Shown one piece after another: positions 29,055 through 36,296 of a DNA stretch of 41,179 bases. The translations under genes and the position numbers were made by a program. The notes under the pieces were generated by a model that was not told the origin of the DNA, ran no database searches, and saw nothing but the letters and a program-made list of their open reading frames with translations. Each line of letters starts with the position of its first letter. Within the stretch, counting starts at the first letter, position 1. Source of the stretch: Clostridiales bacterium (lineage in GTDB: Bacteria; Bacillota; Clostridia; Christensenellales; Aristaeellaceae); contig JAFGGL010000010.1 of the NCBI GenBank assembly GCA_016930575.1, positions 1 through 41,179 on the forward strand. Reading direction: 5' to 3'.

Positions 29055-29921
29055 AAAATAAACGATTCCGAACAATGCCAATCCTAATAGCGCCACCAGC
29101 GCAAGCAGCAGCTTGTCCCTGAGCACGATTTCCACGGGATCGCCGTCGGATTTGCCCTCGGCTGACATGGAGTACTTGAAAAAGATCATGATCACCAGCG
29201 GCACCGTCCATACCGCCTGTTCGCCGCCGACGTGCTCTATCGTGCCCGCGTCGACCGTCCACAGCGAGTAAAACACGATACCGAGCGTCACGCACATCAG
29301 CATGTTCTTGTCCAGAAATCCCTTGTTGTAGAACCTGAGCACGAAACGCGTATCGTCTCCCGCAACGCTGAGCATCTCGCCGCGCCGCTTGCCCAGCCCC
29401 AGGTAAAACGCCACCGCGATGACCGTCAGGTACATCCAGCCGGAAATCGGTATCCCCGTAAACGTCGCGCCGTACATCACCCGCAGCAGGTATCCCGCCG
29501 CCAGGATAGCGATATCCACGATCGGCACATGTTTCAATCCCATGCTGTAGCCGACGTTGATGATCAGGTATATCGCGGGCAGCAGCCAGAACAGAGCTCC
29601 CTGGCCGGTGAAGAAGATGATCGCCGCAGCGCCCGCAAGCAGCAGCGCGCAGATGACCCATGCCGTCTGTTCGCTCACCGCGCCGGATGCGATGGGGCGC
29701 TTGCATTTGGTGGGATGCAGTTTGTCCATTTCGGCGTCCCGTATATCATTGATGATGTACACCGCCGAGGAAATCAAGCAGAACACCGCGAACGCCAGCA
29801 GGCTCTTGAGCAGCAAGTCGACCGCCGTCACCCGTTTGGCAAAAAACAGCGGCAGGAACACCAGCCCGTTCTTGATATAATGCTTCACGCGAAGTAGCCG
29901 CAGGTACTTCATACGCTTCAC
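29052..29921 (-). CDS. UbiA-family prenyltransferase, DPPR synthase-like
   Basis: A membrane enzyme of the UbiA superfamily, 289 residues with about nine hydrophobic segments. LLRVKHYIKNGLVFLPLFFA at the N-terminus and the first aspartate motif NDIRDAEMDKLHPTKCKRPI followed by ASG match decaprenyl-phosphate phosphoribosyltransferase rather than quinone enzymes. In actinobacteria that enzyme moves phosphoribosyl to a polyprenyl phosphate for arabinan. In other bacteria its homologues probably make polyprenyl-phosphate-linked sugars for surface glycans. No epimerase partner is next to it. The stop codon lies in the closing helix of the RNA candidate. Confidence 0.8.
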   Translation of the reverse strand: MKRMKYLRLLRVKHYIKNGLVFLPLFFAKRVTAVDLLLKSLLAFAVFCLISSAVYIINDIRDAEMDKLHPTKCKRPIASGAVSEQTAWVICALLLAGAAAIIFFTGQGALFWLLPAIYLIINVGYSMGLKHVPIVDIAILAAGYLLRVMYGATFTGIPISGWMYLTVIAVAFYLGLGKRRGEMLSVAGDDTRFVLRFYNKGFLDKNMLMCVTLGIVFYSLWTVDAGTIEHVGGEQAVWTVPLVIMIFFKYSMSAEGKSDGDPVEIVLRDKLLLALVALLGLALFGIVYF

Positions 29922-30072
29922 CCCGCTATATTCACGATTTTCCTCATCATATCACGGCGCCCCGCGGCGCGCAACCATGCGCATTTCCGGCGCCGGCCAT
30001 ACCCAAACAAAGCGGTTCATGGTAAAATGGACGGGAACGATAAAAAACGACACGCATCGGAGGGCTGGAGAC

Positions 30073-30933
30073 ATGAGAGGGATGCATGCGGCAACAAAAA
30101 AGATCGAAGCGTTTTTGCTTGCGCTCCTTTTGCTCGTCTCCGGCGCGCTGCCCGCGGCGGCCGGGACCGCGGACGTCAGCATTTTGATGGCTGATATCGA
30201 CTGGAACGGCATCGGTCATACATTCTGCGGGTTCGATAGTAAACAGCAACTTCTCGACGCGGTATCGGGCTATGCCCAAGCCATCGCGGAGCTGACCGGC
30301 CGGGACCGCTGGACGGAGTTCTACGGCCCCGGCGGCGTGACGGTCGAGATCCGCTTTACGGAACGCGCATCCCATGTGGAGGGCGCATATCAATCATACG
30401 CGGCAAAAATTCCCCGTATTTATATCAACCGTTCCATGGCAGAATACGGCTTCTGGCCGATGGCGCACGAGATAACCCATTTGATCTGCCCGGAATATAG
30501 CAGCCTGTCCCTGCGCGAAGGGCTGGCCTGCTACATGCAGGACGAAGTCGCGCAAATCCCCGCCCCATTTAATTACGGCCTGGACGCGCACGCCTGCGCG
30601 TACCTGTATGTGGCCGAAAACGACCACGAGGTGCTGGACCTGATGGGCGGCGCCGCCGTCGCCACCGGGGGAAAACGCGCCGCTTTCTACCTGTGCTCTT
30701 ATTCGTTCAGCCGGTATCTCATCGAGACCTACGGCCTCCCCGCCTTCATGGAGTTGTACGAAAGCGGCAATATTGCAAAGGCATGTCGGCTGGTATACGG
30801 CCATGATATCGACGGCTTGGTTGAAGATTGGGAGCAATACTTATATGAGTATCCCGCTAAAATGACGCGGGAAGAGCTGGACCAGGCCCTGGCGGATATT
30901 ATGGCTCTGCATGGTGTATCGACCGCGCCGTAA
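30073..30933 (+). CDS. exported gluzincin-type metallopeptidase-like protein
   Basis: A 286-residue protein with a signal peptide (ALLLLVSGALPAAAG) and a zinc site H132-E-I-T-H136 followed by E149 in SLREGLACYMQDE, the pattern HExxH...E of gluzincin peptidases (peptidase MA-like). The middle has a beta-strand region before HExxH (RIYINRSMAEYGFWPMAHEI) and a helical C-terminus. It is probably a secreted or surface peptidase; the substrate is unknown. The ATG at 30073 is chosen, with GGAGGG eight bases before. It is followed by the deacetylase gene with a 27-base gap, so both may be one transcript. Confidence 0.75.
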   Translation: MRGMHAATKKIEAFLLALLLLVSGALPAAAGTADVSILMADIDWNGIGHTFCGFDSKQQLLDAVSGYAQAIAELTGRDRWTEFYGPGGVTVEIRFTERASHVEGAYQSYAAKIPRIYINRSMAEYGFWPMAHEITHLICPEYSSLSLREGLACYMQDEVAQIPAPFNYGLDAHACAYLYVAENDHEVLDLMGGAAVATGGKRAAFYLCSYSFSRYLIETYGLPAFMELYESGNIAKACRLVYGHDIDGLVEDWEQYLYEYPAKMTREELDQALADIMALHGVSTAP

Positions 30934-30960
30934 AACCAAATGAATAGAGGTAAAGAAACC

Positions 30961-31767
30961 ATGAACACAGTCACCACCTGTTTCCCCGGCGGGAAGAACA
31001 AATGCCTGACCATGAGCTACGACGACGGCGTATGGCAGGACAAGCGGCTGATCGAAATCTTCGGCCGCCACGGCATCAAGGGCGCCTTTCACTTGAACTC
31101 CGCGCTGTTCGGCACGGCGGAGCGCTACCTGAAGCCGGAGGAAGTCCGCGACGTCTATCAGGGGCACGAGGTGTCCTGTCATACGGCCACGCACCCGCCC
31201 ATCGACCGCTGCCCGCTGCCGGCCGTCGCGCTGGAGATTCTGGACGACCGAAAAAACCTTGAGGCGATATTCGGGTACCCGGTACGCGGGATGAGCTATC
31301 CTTTCGGTTCGCATACGGCGGCGATTCGCCGGATGTTGCCGTCGCTGGGCATCGTTTACGCGCGCGTCGTGGGCGACAGCTTCAATTTCGATATACCGAC
31401 CGACTTTCTGCAGTGGAAGGCCACCTGCCACCACAGCCACCGCCTGATGGAGATGGCCGAAGCCTTCAACGCCCAGGACCGCGGCGTCCATCCGCGCCTG
31501 TTTTATGTGTGGGGGCACAGCTACGAGTTCGACAACGACGACAACTGGGCGCTGATCGAGGAATTCTGCAAGCTGATGGGCGGCCGCGACGATACCTGGT
31601 ACGCCACGAATATTGAAGTATACGACTGCGTGCAGACCTTCGGCCGCCTGCGGTTCGCCGCGGATAATTCCTTCGTGTACAATCCCTCCGCCGCCTCCGC
31701 GTGGATCCGCGTGAACGGCGCCGAGCCCGTCGAGGTCAAGGGCGGCGCGCAAGTCAGCCTTTCGTGA
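30961..31767 (+). CDS. polysaccharide deacetylase (NodB-like) family protein
   Basis: A 268-residue protein with the NodB fold. SYDDG holds the catalytic base Asp and a metal-binding Asp, and SCHTATHPPIDR gives the HxxxH metal pair. RGMSYPFGSH provides the active-site Arg/Pro motif, and WGHSYEF near the end a further histidine. There is no signal peptide, so the enzyme seems cytosolic and may act on a small sugar or precursor rather than on cell-wall polymer. The ATG at 30961 is taken, with AGAGG upstream. It follows the metallopeptidase gene and precedes mscS. Confidence 0.85.
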   Translation: MNTVTTCFPGGKNKCLTMSYDDGVWQDKRLIEIFGRHGIKGAFHLNSALFGTAERYLKPEEVRDVYQGHEVSCHTATHPPIDRCPLPAVALEILDDRKNLEAIFGYPVRGMSYPFGSHTAAIRRMLPSLGIVYARVVGDSFNFDIPTDFLQWKATCHHSHRLMEMAEAFNAQDRGVHPRLFYVWGHSYEFDNDDNWALIEEFCKLMGGRDDTWYATNIEVYDCVQTFGRLRFAADNSFVYNPSAASAWIRVNGAEPVEVKGGAQVSLS

Positions 31768-31836
31768 TCCCATGCGTATCGGGCCAGGCGTTATGATGAC
31801 GGCGGCAAGCATCCGGTATATGGAAAGGAGCGCAAT

Positions 31837-32910
31837 ATGGCAGATATTTGGAACAATTGCTTGGAGTATTTTCACTCCGTCGATCTCACCAGGCTGCTGA
31901 TCGCCTGCGCGGTCGTAGTGCTGATGTTCGTCATCAAGAAGCCGCTGGTCACGCTCATCCTCCGCCTTGCCCTCACGGCGCTCCGGCGCAAGGACACAGC
32001 GAAGTATGAGCAGCTTAAAAAAAGCCTGTCGCGGATTTTGGGATATGTTCTTTTCCTCGGTATGCTGGTCCTCGCGCTCCCCTATATCAGCCTGCCGGAG
32101 GCCGCGTTCGCCTTTATCAACCGCGTGCTGACGACCATCCTTCTGCTGCTTGCGTTCATGGCGCTCTACCGCACGCTGATGACCACTGTCAAATGGTTTT
32201 TCAGCGCCAAGGCGAAACGCGAGTCCGACCACTTCAACCTCACCGCCCGCAATTTCCTCATCTCGGGCATCCGCGTGGCGGTCATCGTCGTCGCGGCGGT
32301 CTCCATCCTCACGCCCTGGGTCGGCAGCCTGTCCGGGCTAATCGCCGGGCTTGGCATCACCAGCCTTGCCGTGGCGCTCGCCGCGCAGGACAGCCTGAGT
32401 AACTTCTTCGGCTCCATCTCCATCATGCTGGACAAGCCCTTCGACGTGGGCGATTACATCGTCATCAAAGACGAACTGCAGGGCACTATCGAGCATGTGG
32501 GGTTGCGCTCCACGCGCATCCGCCAGCTCTCCGGTAGTCAGGTGACCATCCCCAACGCCAACCTCGCCAACGCCGTGGTCTATAACGAAACCAAGCGCTC
32601 CCAGCGCCGTATACATTTCACCGTGGGGCTCGAGTACAAGACCCCCGCCGAGAACCTGAGCGCCTTCGTGAAGGCCGTGGAGACCCTGCTGCTTGAGGAT
32701 GCTGACGTCGTAAACGACAGCGTCAAGGTGTGGTTCGACGCCTTTGCCGATTCCTCCCTCAGCGTCGATATCATCTACCGCGTGGATAAACCCAACTACT
32801 ACGATATGCTTACCGTCAAGGAGCGCGTCAACCACGGAGTCCTGAAAGCAGCCAAGGACACTGGCGTCCATATGGCTTTCCCGTCCGTAAGCGTTTATCA
32901 GGCGGAATAA
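31837..32910 (+). CDS. mscS: MscS-family mechanosensitive channel
   Basis: A 357-residue small-conductance mechanosensitive channel. It has about four hydrophobic segments. The pore helix GLGITSLAVALAAQDSLSNFFGSISIMLDKPFDVGDYI is the MscS signature and is followed by the beta domain (VGLRSTRIRQLSGSQVTIPNANLANAVVYN) and C-terminal alpha/beta part. It releases solutes when membrane tension rises. The ATG has GGAAAGGAG before it. Its last 18 codons and the bases after the stop recur as a diverged, broken copy at 36201-36277. Confidence 0.93.
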   Translation: MADIWNNCLEYFHSVDLTRLLIACAVVVLMFVIKKPLVTLILRLALTALRRKDTAKYEQLKKSLSRILGYVLFLGMLVLALPYISLPEAAFAFINRVLTTILLLLAFMALYRTLMTTVKWFFSAKAKRESDHFNLTARNFLISGIRVAVIVVAAVSILTPWVGSLSGLIAGLGITSLAVALAAQDSLSNFFGSISIMLDKPFDVGDYIVIKDELQGTIEHVGLRSTRIRQLSGSQVTIPNANLANAVVYNETKRSQRRIHFTVGLEYKTPAENLSAFVKAVETLLLEDADVVNDSVKVWFDAFADSSLSVDIIYRVDKPNYYDMLTVKERVNHGVLKAAKDTGVHMAFPSVSVYQAE

Positions 32911-32916
32911 TTGAGA

Positions 32917-33222
32917 CACAGGGGCTTTCCGCCCTCAAGCCCGCTCGGTTTCATTGTCGTTCGTTACAATGTCGTTTACGAACTCTGTAAACCTTTCCAA
33001 CCTTAATTCATTTTACGCTTCGCGCTTTCGTCAGTCCGTTTTGTTGTCGCTCCGCTCCTTCACAGTCACGTTACTCTGCAAAACGTCTCACCTTCGAGGC
33101 ACTCTCAGCTACGCTGAGGTGTCCACTGGACACATGTTTCCCTTCGGTGCCATATAGGTTGCAACCTCATTTCGGTTGCCCTGAACTCTAACTATAAAGG
33201 CCGCGCATTGCGCGGCCATAAA
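32917..33222. repeat. intergenic hairpin repeat, copy 7 (long)
   Basis: It starts with AGGGGCTTTCCGCCCT, then has the insert module (CGGTTTCATTGTCG...). A string of small hairpins follows, including CTCAGC TAC GCTGAG and GTGTCC ACT GGACAC, and then GGCCGCGCA/TGCGCGGCC (33199-33217). No convincing coding region was seen in this stretch. It separates mscS from the metal-related island. Confidence 0.75.
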
Positions 33223-33330
33223 CCGTTTATAACGGCGCGCTATATTGCCTAATCGCAATAAAAGAAACCGTTCACAGGGTGTGATCAACCAAGCATGCCC
33301 TATATTTTAGCAATCGTATTCAAATAGTTA

Positions 33331-33359
33331 TTGACATATGCCCATAATAAGTTTATGAT
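33331..33359 (+). promoter_or_regulatory. promoter of the ferredoxin/DtxR unit
   Basis: TTGACA (33331-33336) and TATGAT (33354-33359) with 17 bases between them. Confidence 0.8.
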
Positions 33360-33373
33360 AGTAATGGGCATAT
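33336..33373. promoter_or_regulatory. inverted repeat across the promoter, operator candidate
   Basis: ATATGCCCAT (33336-33345) and ATGGGCATAT (33364-33373) are perfect inverted copies on either side of the -10. The first starts at the last base of the -35. The DtxR-type regulator encoded in the unit is the obvious candidate to bind it. Confidence 0.65.
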
Positions 33374-33420
33374 GCCAATAACCATGGATGACCGTCAATA
33401 CGCAAGAAGGGGATGACTCT

Positions 33421-33588
33421 TTGGCAATCAGGATAGACACAACCAAATGCAATGGCTGCGGACGCTGCAAAAGCATATGTCCGATGGACGCCATTCGCAT
33501 TGAAAACGGCAAAGCAAAGGCAAACGACGATTGTATTGAATGCAGCGCATGTGTTGATGTATGCCCGACAAAGGCTATCAGCATATAA
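33421..33588 (+). CDS. 2[4Fe-4S] ferredoxin
   Basis: A 55-residue electron carrier. Two cluster-binding motifs are complete: C10, C13, C16, C20-P (CNGCGRCKSICP) and C38, C41, C44, C48-P (CIECSACVDVCP). Size and spacing are those of clostridial bacterial ferredoxins. The TTG at 33421 is chosen because AGAAGGGG lies eight bases before it and it gives the normal N-terminus. It is first in the unit and may supply electrons to the radical SAM enzyme downstream; this is inference from neighbourhood. Confidence 0.85.
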   Translation: MAIRIDTTKCNGCGRCKSICPMDAIRIENGKAKANDDCIECSACVDVCPTKAISI

Positions 33589-33610
33589 CGTTTGATAGGA
33601 GGTGTCATAT

Positions 33611-33799
33611 ATGCCAGGCAGAGACGGAACAGGGCCTTTTGGAACAGGTCCCGTAGCAGGACAAGGAAAGCGCGTTGGCCCGGCGGGAAGCTGCGTTTGC
33701 CCAAAATGCGGCGAAACAGTGCCCCATACGGCAGGCATTCCCTGCACTTCCCAAAAATGCCCAAAATGCGGTTCGCCGCTGGTTCGGAATGTTTCATGA
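33611..33799 (+). CDS. small zinc-ribbon protein with GRDGTGP N-terminus
   Basis: A 62-residue protein. The N-terminus PGRDGTGPFGTGPVAGQGKRVGP is Gly/Pro-rich and of the same type as the start of the DUF5320 protein two genes on. The C-terminal part has two CPKCG knuckles (VCPKCGETV and KCPKCGSPL) and an extra cysteine between them, a zinc ribbon or metal site. AGGAGG precedes the ATG by seven bases. It overlaps the start of the DtxR-type gene. Such small proteins occur beside nitrogenase-cofactor-like and metal-handling genes in anaerobes; the function is unknown. Confidence 0.7.
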   Translation: MPGRDGTGPFGTGPVAGQGKRVGPAGSCVCPKCGETVPHTAGIPCTSQKCPKCGSPLVRNVS

Positions 33800-34193
33800 T
33801 CCCGGAAAACGCTATATTTCACAGAGTATAACCCCCGTCAAGGAAAATTACCTGAAGGTTTTGCTTGAATTGTCCAAAGGGGAAGCGGTACGGTCAAGCG
33901 ATGTTGCCGCATCGCTGGATGTCACAAAAGCCAGCGTCAGCGCTATGATGAAGCGGTTCAGTGAGGATGGTTATATTACCATGGAGAAATATGGCGCCAT
34001 TACCTTGACAAAAAAAGGACGGGTACATGCAGCAGCCGTGAAAAAACGGTACAATCTGCTCATAGCGTTTTTCGTCAGTGTTTTAGGCGTAGATCCCGAA
34101 ACAGCTGCCGCGGATGCATGCCAGATCGAACACTGCATCAGCGCTGAGAGCTTATGCAAAATGGAAGAACGCCTGAAGTGCGTTTCATCCTAA
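33789..34193 (+). CDS. DtxR/MntR-type metal-dependent regulator
   Basis: A 134-residue regulator. ITPVKENYLKVLLELSKGE opens the winged helix, followed by VRSSDVAASLDVTKASVSAMMKRFSEDGYITMEKYGAITLTKKG, and the dimer/metal part has DACQIEHCISAESLCKMEERLKC. Metal-binding residues are at the usual positions, including His and Glu in QIEHCIS. It should bind DNA when loaded with iron or manganese. It overlaps the zinc-ribbon gene by 11 bases and no good ribosome site is seen, so it is probably coupled. It is short for the family, lacking an SH3-like third domain. The inverted repeat at the promoter is its likely operator. Confidence 0.82.
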   Translation: MFHDPGKRYISQSITPVKENYLKVLLELSKGEAVRSSDVAASLDVTKASVSAMMKRFSEDGYITMEKYGAITLTKKGRVHAAAVKKRYNLLIAFFVSVLGVDPETAAADACQIEHCISAESLCKMEERLKCVSS

Positions 34194-34222
34194 ACCATAT
34201 GAAATCGGAAGGAGGCATCTAT

Positions 34223-34558
34223 ATGCCAAGAGGAGATGGAACAGGTCCGATGGGGATGGGCTCAAAAACAGGCCGCGGAGCCGGTTATTGCAACGGTTTT
34301 TCAACCCCCGGTTATGCGAATACGGCTGGATTCCCGGGAGGATTTGGCTGTGGATTCGGCCGCGGACGCGGATTTCGCAGGATGTATTATTCGACTGGAA
34401 TGCCCGGATGGGCACGCTACGGCGCTCCCGTCGCCCCGCTTGCCGGCGCAGCCGCATTTGACGAAAAAGCGTTTCTGCGCAACCAGACCGAGGCTTTGGA
34501 AGCCCAGCTTCAGCAACTCAAACAACGGATGACCGAACTGGACAAAGAAGACGAATAA
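34223..34558 (+). CDS. DUF5320 family protein
   Basis: A 111-residue protein. It starts MPRGDGTGPMGMGSKTGRGA and continues Gly-, Arg- and aromatic-rich (YCNGFSTPGYANTAGFPGG, FGRGRGFRRMYY). It ends in a coiled-coil-like helix (FLRNQTEALEAQLQQLKQRMTELDKEDE). This layout is DUF5320, found in anaerobic bacteria and archaea next to NifX/NifB-type and Mrp-like genes. Function unknown; a role in handling iron-sulfur or molybdenum-type cofactors has been inferred from neighbourhood. GGAAGGAGG precedes the ATG. A strong terminator follows. Confidence 0.8.
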   Translation: MPRGDGTGPMGMGSKTGRGAGYCNGFSTPGYANTAGFPGGFGCGFGRGRGFRRMYYSTGMPGWARYGAPVAPLAGAAAFDEKAFLRNQTEALEAQLQQLKQRMTELDKEDE

Positions 34559-34566
34559 ACCCTATG

Positions 34567-34610
34567 GGAGAGGAAAAGGTAACGCGCAATGCCTTTTCCT
34601 CTCCTTTTAT
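34567..34610 (+). terminator. intrinsic terminator after the DUF5320 gene
   Basis: GGAGAGGAAAAGG (34567-34579) pairs with CCTTTTCCTCTCC (34592-34604), followed by TTTTAT. Confidence 0.85.
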
Positions 34611-34732
34611 CCCTTTATCCGGAAACAGCGAAACGCGGCAGGAACGCGTACCGCTCTTGCCGGCAGGCTGAAACCGCGCATACCGCCAAGGGACGGCAGG
34701 GCCTGCGCAACGACCGACGGAGGATCTTTTAA

Positions 34733-35680
34733 ATGATCGTATATGGTCCGGTCCCTTCACGGCGGCTGGGACAGAGTATCGGCGTCAACAACATCCCGCC
34801 GAAGACCTGCTCCTATTCCTGCGTCTACTGCCAAATCGGCAGAACCAACCACATGCGGATCAAGCGGCAATCATTCTATCGGCCGGAAGAGATACTCCGC
34901 GAGGCTGTGCTTAAGCTCCGGCAGCTTGCAGCGGAACAGAAACACGCAGATTATTTCTCATTTGTTCCCAACGGCGAACCTACGCTTGACATCAACCTGG
35001 GGGAAACGATCCGGCTGCTAAAACCGCTTGGCGTCAAAATCGCCGTAATCTCCAACGCTTCGCTTTTATGGATGGACAGCGTCAAAGCGGACCTGATGAG
35101 CGCGGACTGGGTATCCGTAAGCATTGATGCTGCCGACGAAGCGACATGGCTCGCCATCAGCAGGCCGCACCGCATGCTGAACCATCAAACCATCCTCAAC
35201 GGCATTCTTGATTTTTCCAAATCATTCCGCGGCACGCTTGTCACTGAAACCATGCTGGTGGAAGGCGTCAACACACAAGAAGCCTGCGTCGAAAAAATCG
35301 CCGAACAAATAGCGGCCGTACGGCCGGAAAAGGCGTACCTGCTGGTCCCCACCCGTCCGCCCGCGGAAACCTATGTCTCACCGGCATCCACCGGAAGTCT
35401 GCGAAAAGCCGTCGCTATCATTCAAAGCATATCCGGCGCGGACGTGGAATGCATCACGGGCAACGAAGCTGAAGAAGGGTTTTTCTTTACCGAAAACATC
35501 GCGGACGATATTGTGGGCATCGCATCGGTCCACCCGATTCGCGAGGATATCATTGACACCCTGCTCCAAAAACGAAACAAGGATCGGTCGGTGTTAACCA
35601 AACTCCTGCAAACAGGGAAGCTGCTCGAATTCACCTATGAAGGAAAGTTATTCTACAGAAAGAATACTAAAAGCAACTGA
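34733..35680 (+). CDS. radical SAM enzyme
   Basis: A 315-residue radical SAM protein. The cluster motif is C26-x3-C30-x2-C33 (TCSYSCVYCQIG), followed by the NGEPTLD segment that binds the S-adenosylmethionine methionyl group. The N-terminus VYGPVPSRRLGQSIGVNNIPPK is that of a well-spread but functionally undefined radical SAM group found in anaerobes (often in DUF134 or NifB-type neighbourhoods). The C-terminal 90 residues are a helical add-on resembling a winged helix (VHPIREDIIDTLLQKRNKD...). ACGGAGG precedes the ATG. It has no promoter that I can point to, so read-through or an unseen promoter is needed. Confidence 0.85.
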   Translation: MIVYGPVPSRRLGQSIGVNNIPPKTCSYSCVYCQIGRTNHMRIKRQSFYRPEEILREAVLKLRQLAAEQKHADYFSFVPNGEPTLDINLGETIRLLKPLGVKIAVISNASLLWMDSVKADLMSADWVSVSIDAADEATWLAISRPHRMLNHQTILNGILDFSKSFRGTLVTETMLVEGVNTQEACVEKIAEQIAAVRPEKAYLLVPTRPPAETYVSPASTGSLRKAVAIIQSISGADVECITGNEAEEGFFFTENIADDIVGIASVHPIREDIIDTLLQKRNKDRSVLTKLLQTGKLLEFTYEGKLFYRKNTKSN

Positions 35681-35710
35681 CCAAAACACCGCAAACCGGA
35701 GTTGATTGCA

Positions 35711-36187
35711 TTGGCGAGACCCGTAAAATGGCGGAAAATTGAAAATGTCCCGACCGTATCCCGATTCGTTCCTGCGAAGCGCGCGTCTGCGGAAGACGCG
35801 GAAAATACTCTCAAGCTCGAGGAACTGGAGGCCGTTCGCCTGAAAGATCTGGAGGGGTTGGAGCAGGAAGACTGCGCCGGCCGGATGGAAATATCACGCG
35901 CGACGTATCAGCGTATCTTGCTGTCCGCAAGGGGAAAAATTGCCGACAGCCTGGTCAACGGAAAGGCCATTTGTATCAACGGCGGGTATTTTACACAAAA
36001 TATCTGTTTGATTCGGTGCGTCCGCTGCGGGTATCAATGGATGGAACGTTTCGAGAAACTAAATGCTGTGGAAACGGGCGCTTATCGCTGCCCGAATTGC
36101 GGTTCCGGCGATATCGCCTGCGGGCATTCCTGCGGGGAGCAATTCGGCCGCGGCCATTGCCGAAGGCACGGCCGGATGAACCGTTGA
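35711..36187 (+). CDS. DUF134 family DNA-binding protein with zinc-ribbon tail
   Basis: A 158-residue protein. It starts ARPVKWRKIENVPTVSRFVP and has KLEELEAVRLKDLEGLEQEDCAGRMEISRATYQRILLSARGKIADSLVNGKAI, the DUF134 helix-turn-helix. The C-terminal third has CVRCGYQW and CPNCGSGD, a zinc ribbon, and a Cys/His end (HSCGEQFGRGHCRRHGR). DUF134 proteins are predicted regulators often found near NifX-type and radical SAM genes. The TTG at 35711 is chosen since it yields the family N-terminus (M/L)ARP and GGAG lies before it. It sits close behind the radical SAM gene and may regulate it. Confidence 0.8.
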   Translation: MARPVKWRKIENVPTVSRFVPAKRASAEDAENTLKLEELEAVRLKDLEGLEQEDCAGRMEISRATYQRILLSARGKIADSLVNGKAICINGGYFTQNICLIRCVRCGYQWMERFEKLNAVETGAYRCPNCGSGDIACGHSCGEQFGRGHCRRHGRMNR

Positions 36188-36200
36188 TTTGAACATTCAC

Positions 36201-36254
36201 GCCGCAAAAGCCACCATCGTCCACATGGCCTTCCCGTCGGTAAGCGTGTATTAG
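36201..36254 (+). pseudogene. remnant of an mscS-like 3' end
   Basis: The frame AAKATIVHMAFPSVSVY* matches the end of the mscS upstream (AAKDTGVHMAFPSVSVYQAE). From 36219 to 36277 about 52 of 59 bases agree with 32866-32924, including bases after the mscS stop. Most differences are silent, and Q has become TAG. It is the tail of a second, once-functional mscS copy whose body is missing. Confidence 0.75.
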
Positions 36255-36261
36255 GCAGAAT

Positions 36262-36290
36262 AATTGAGACATAGGGATTTCACACCTATC
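36262..36290. repeat. intergenic hairpin repeat, copy 8 (truncated)
   Basis: Only the first hairpin remains (TAGGGATTTCACACCTA, imperfect), placed after the same TTGAGACA that precedes copy 7 behind mscS. Confidence 0.5.
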
Positions 36291-36296
36291 GTCACC

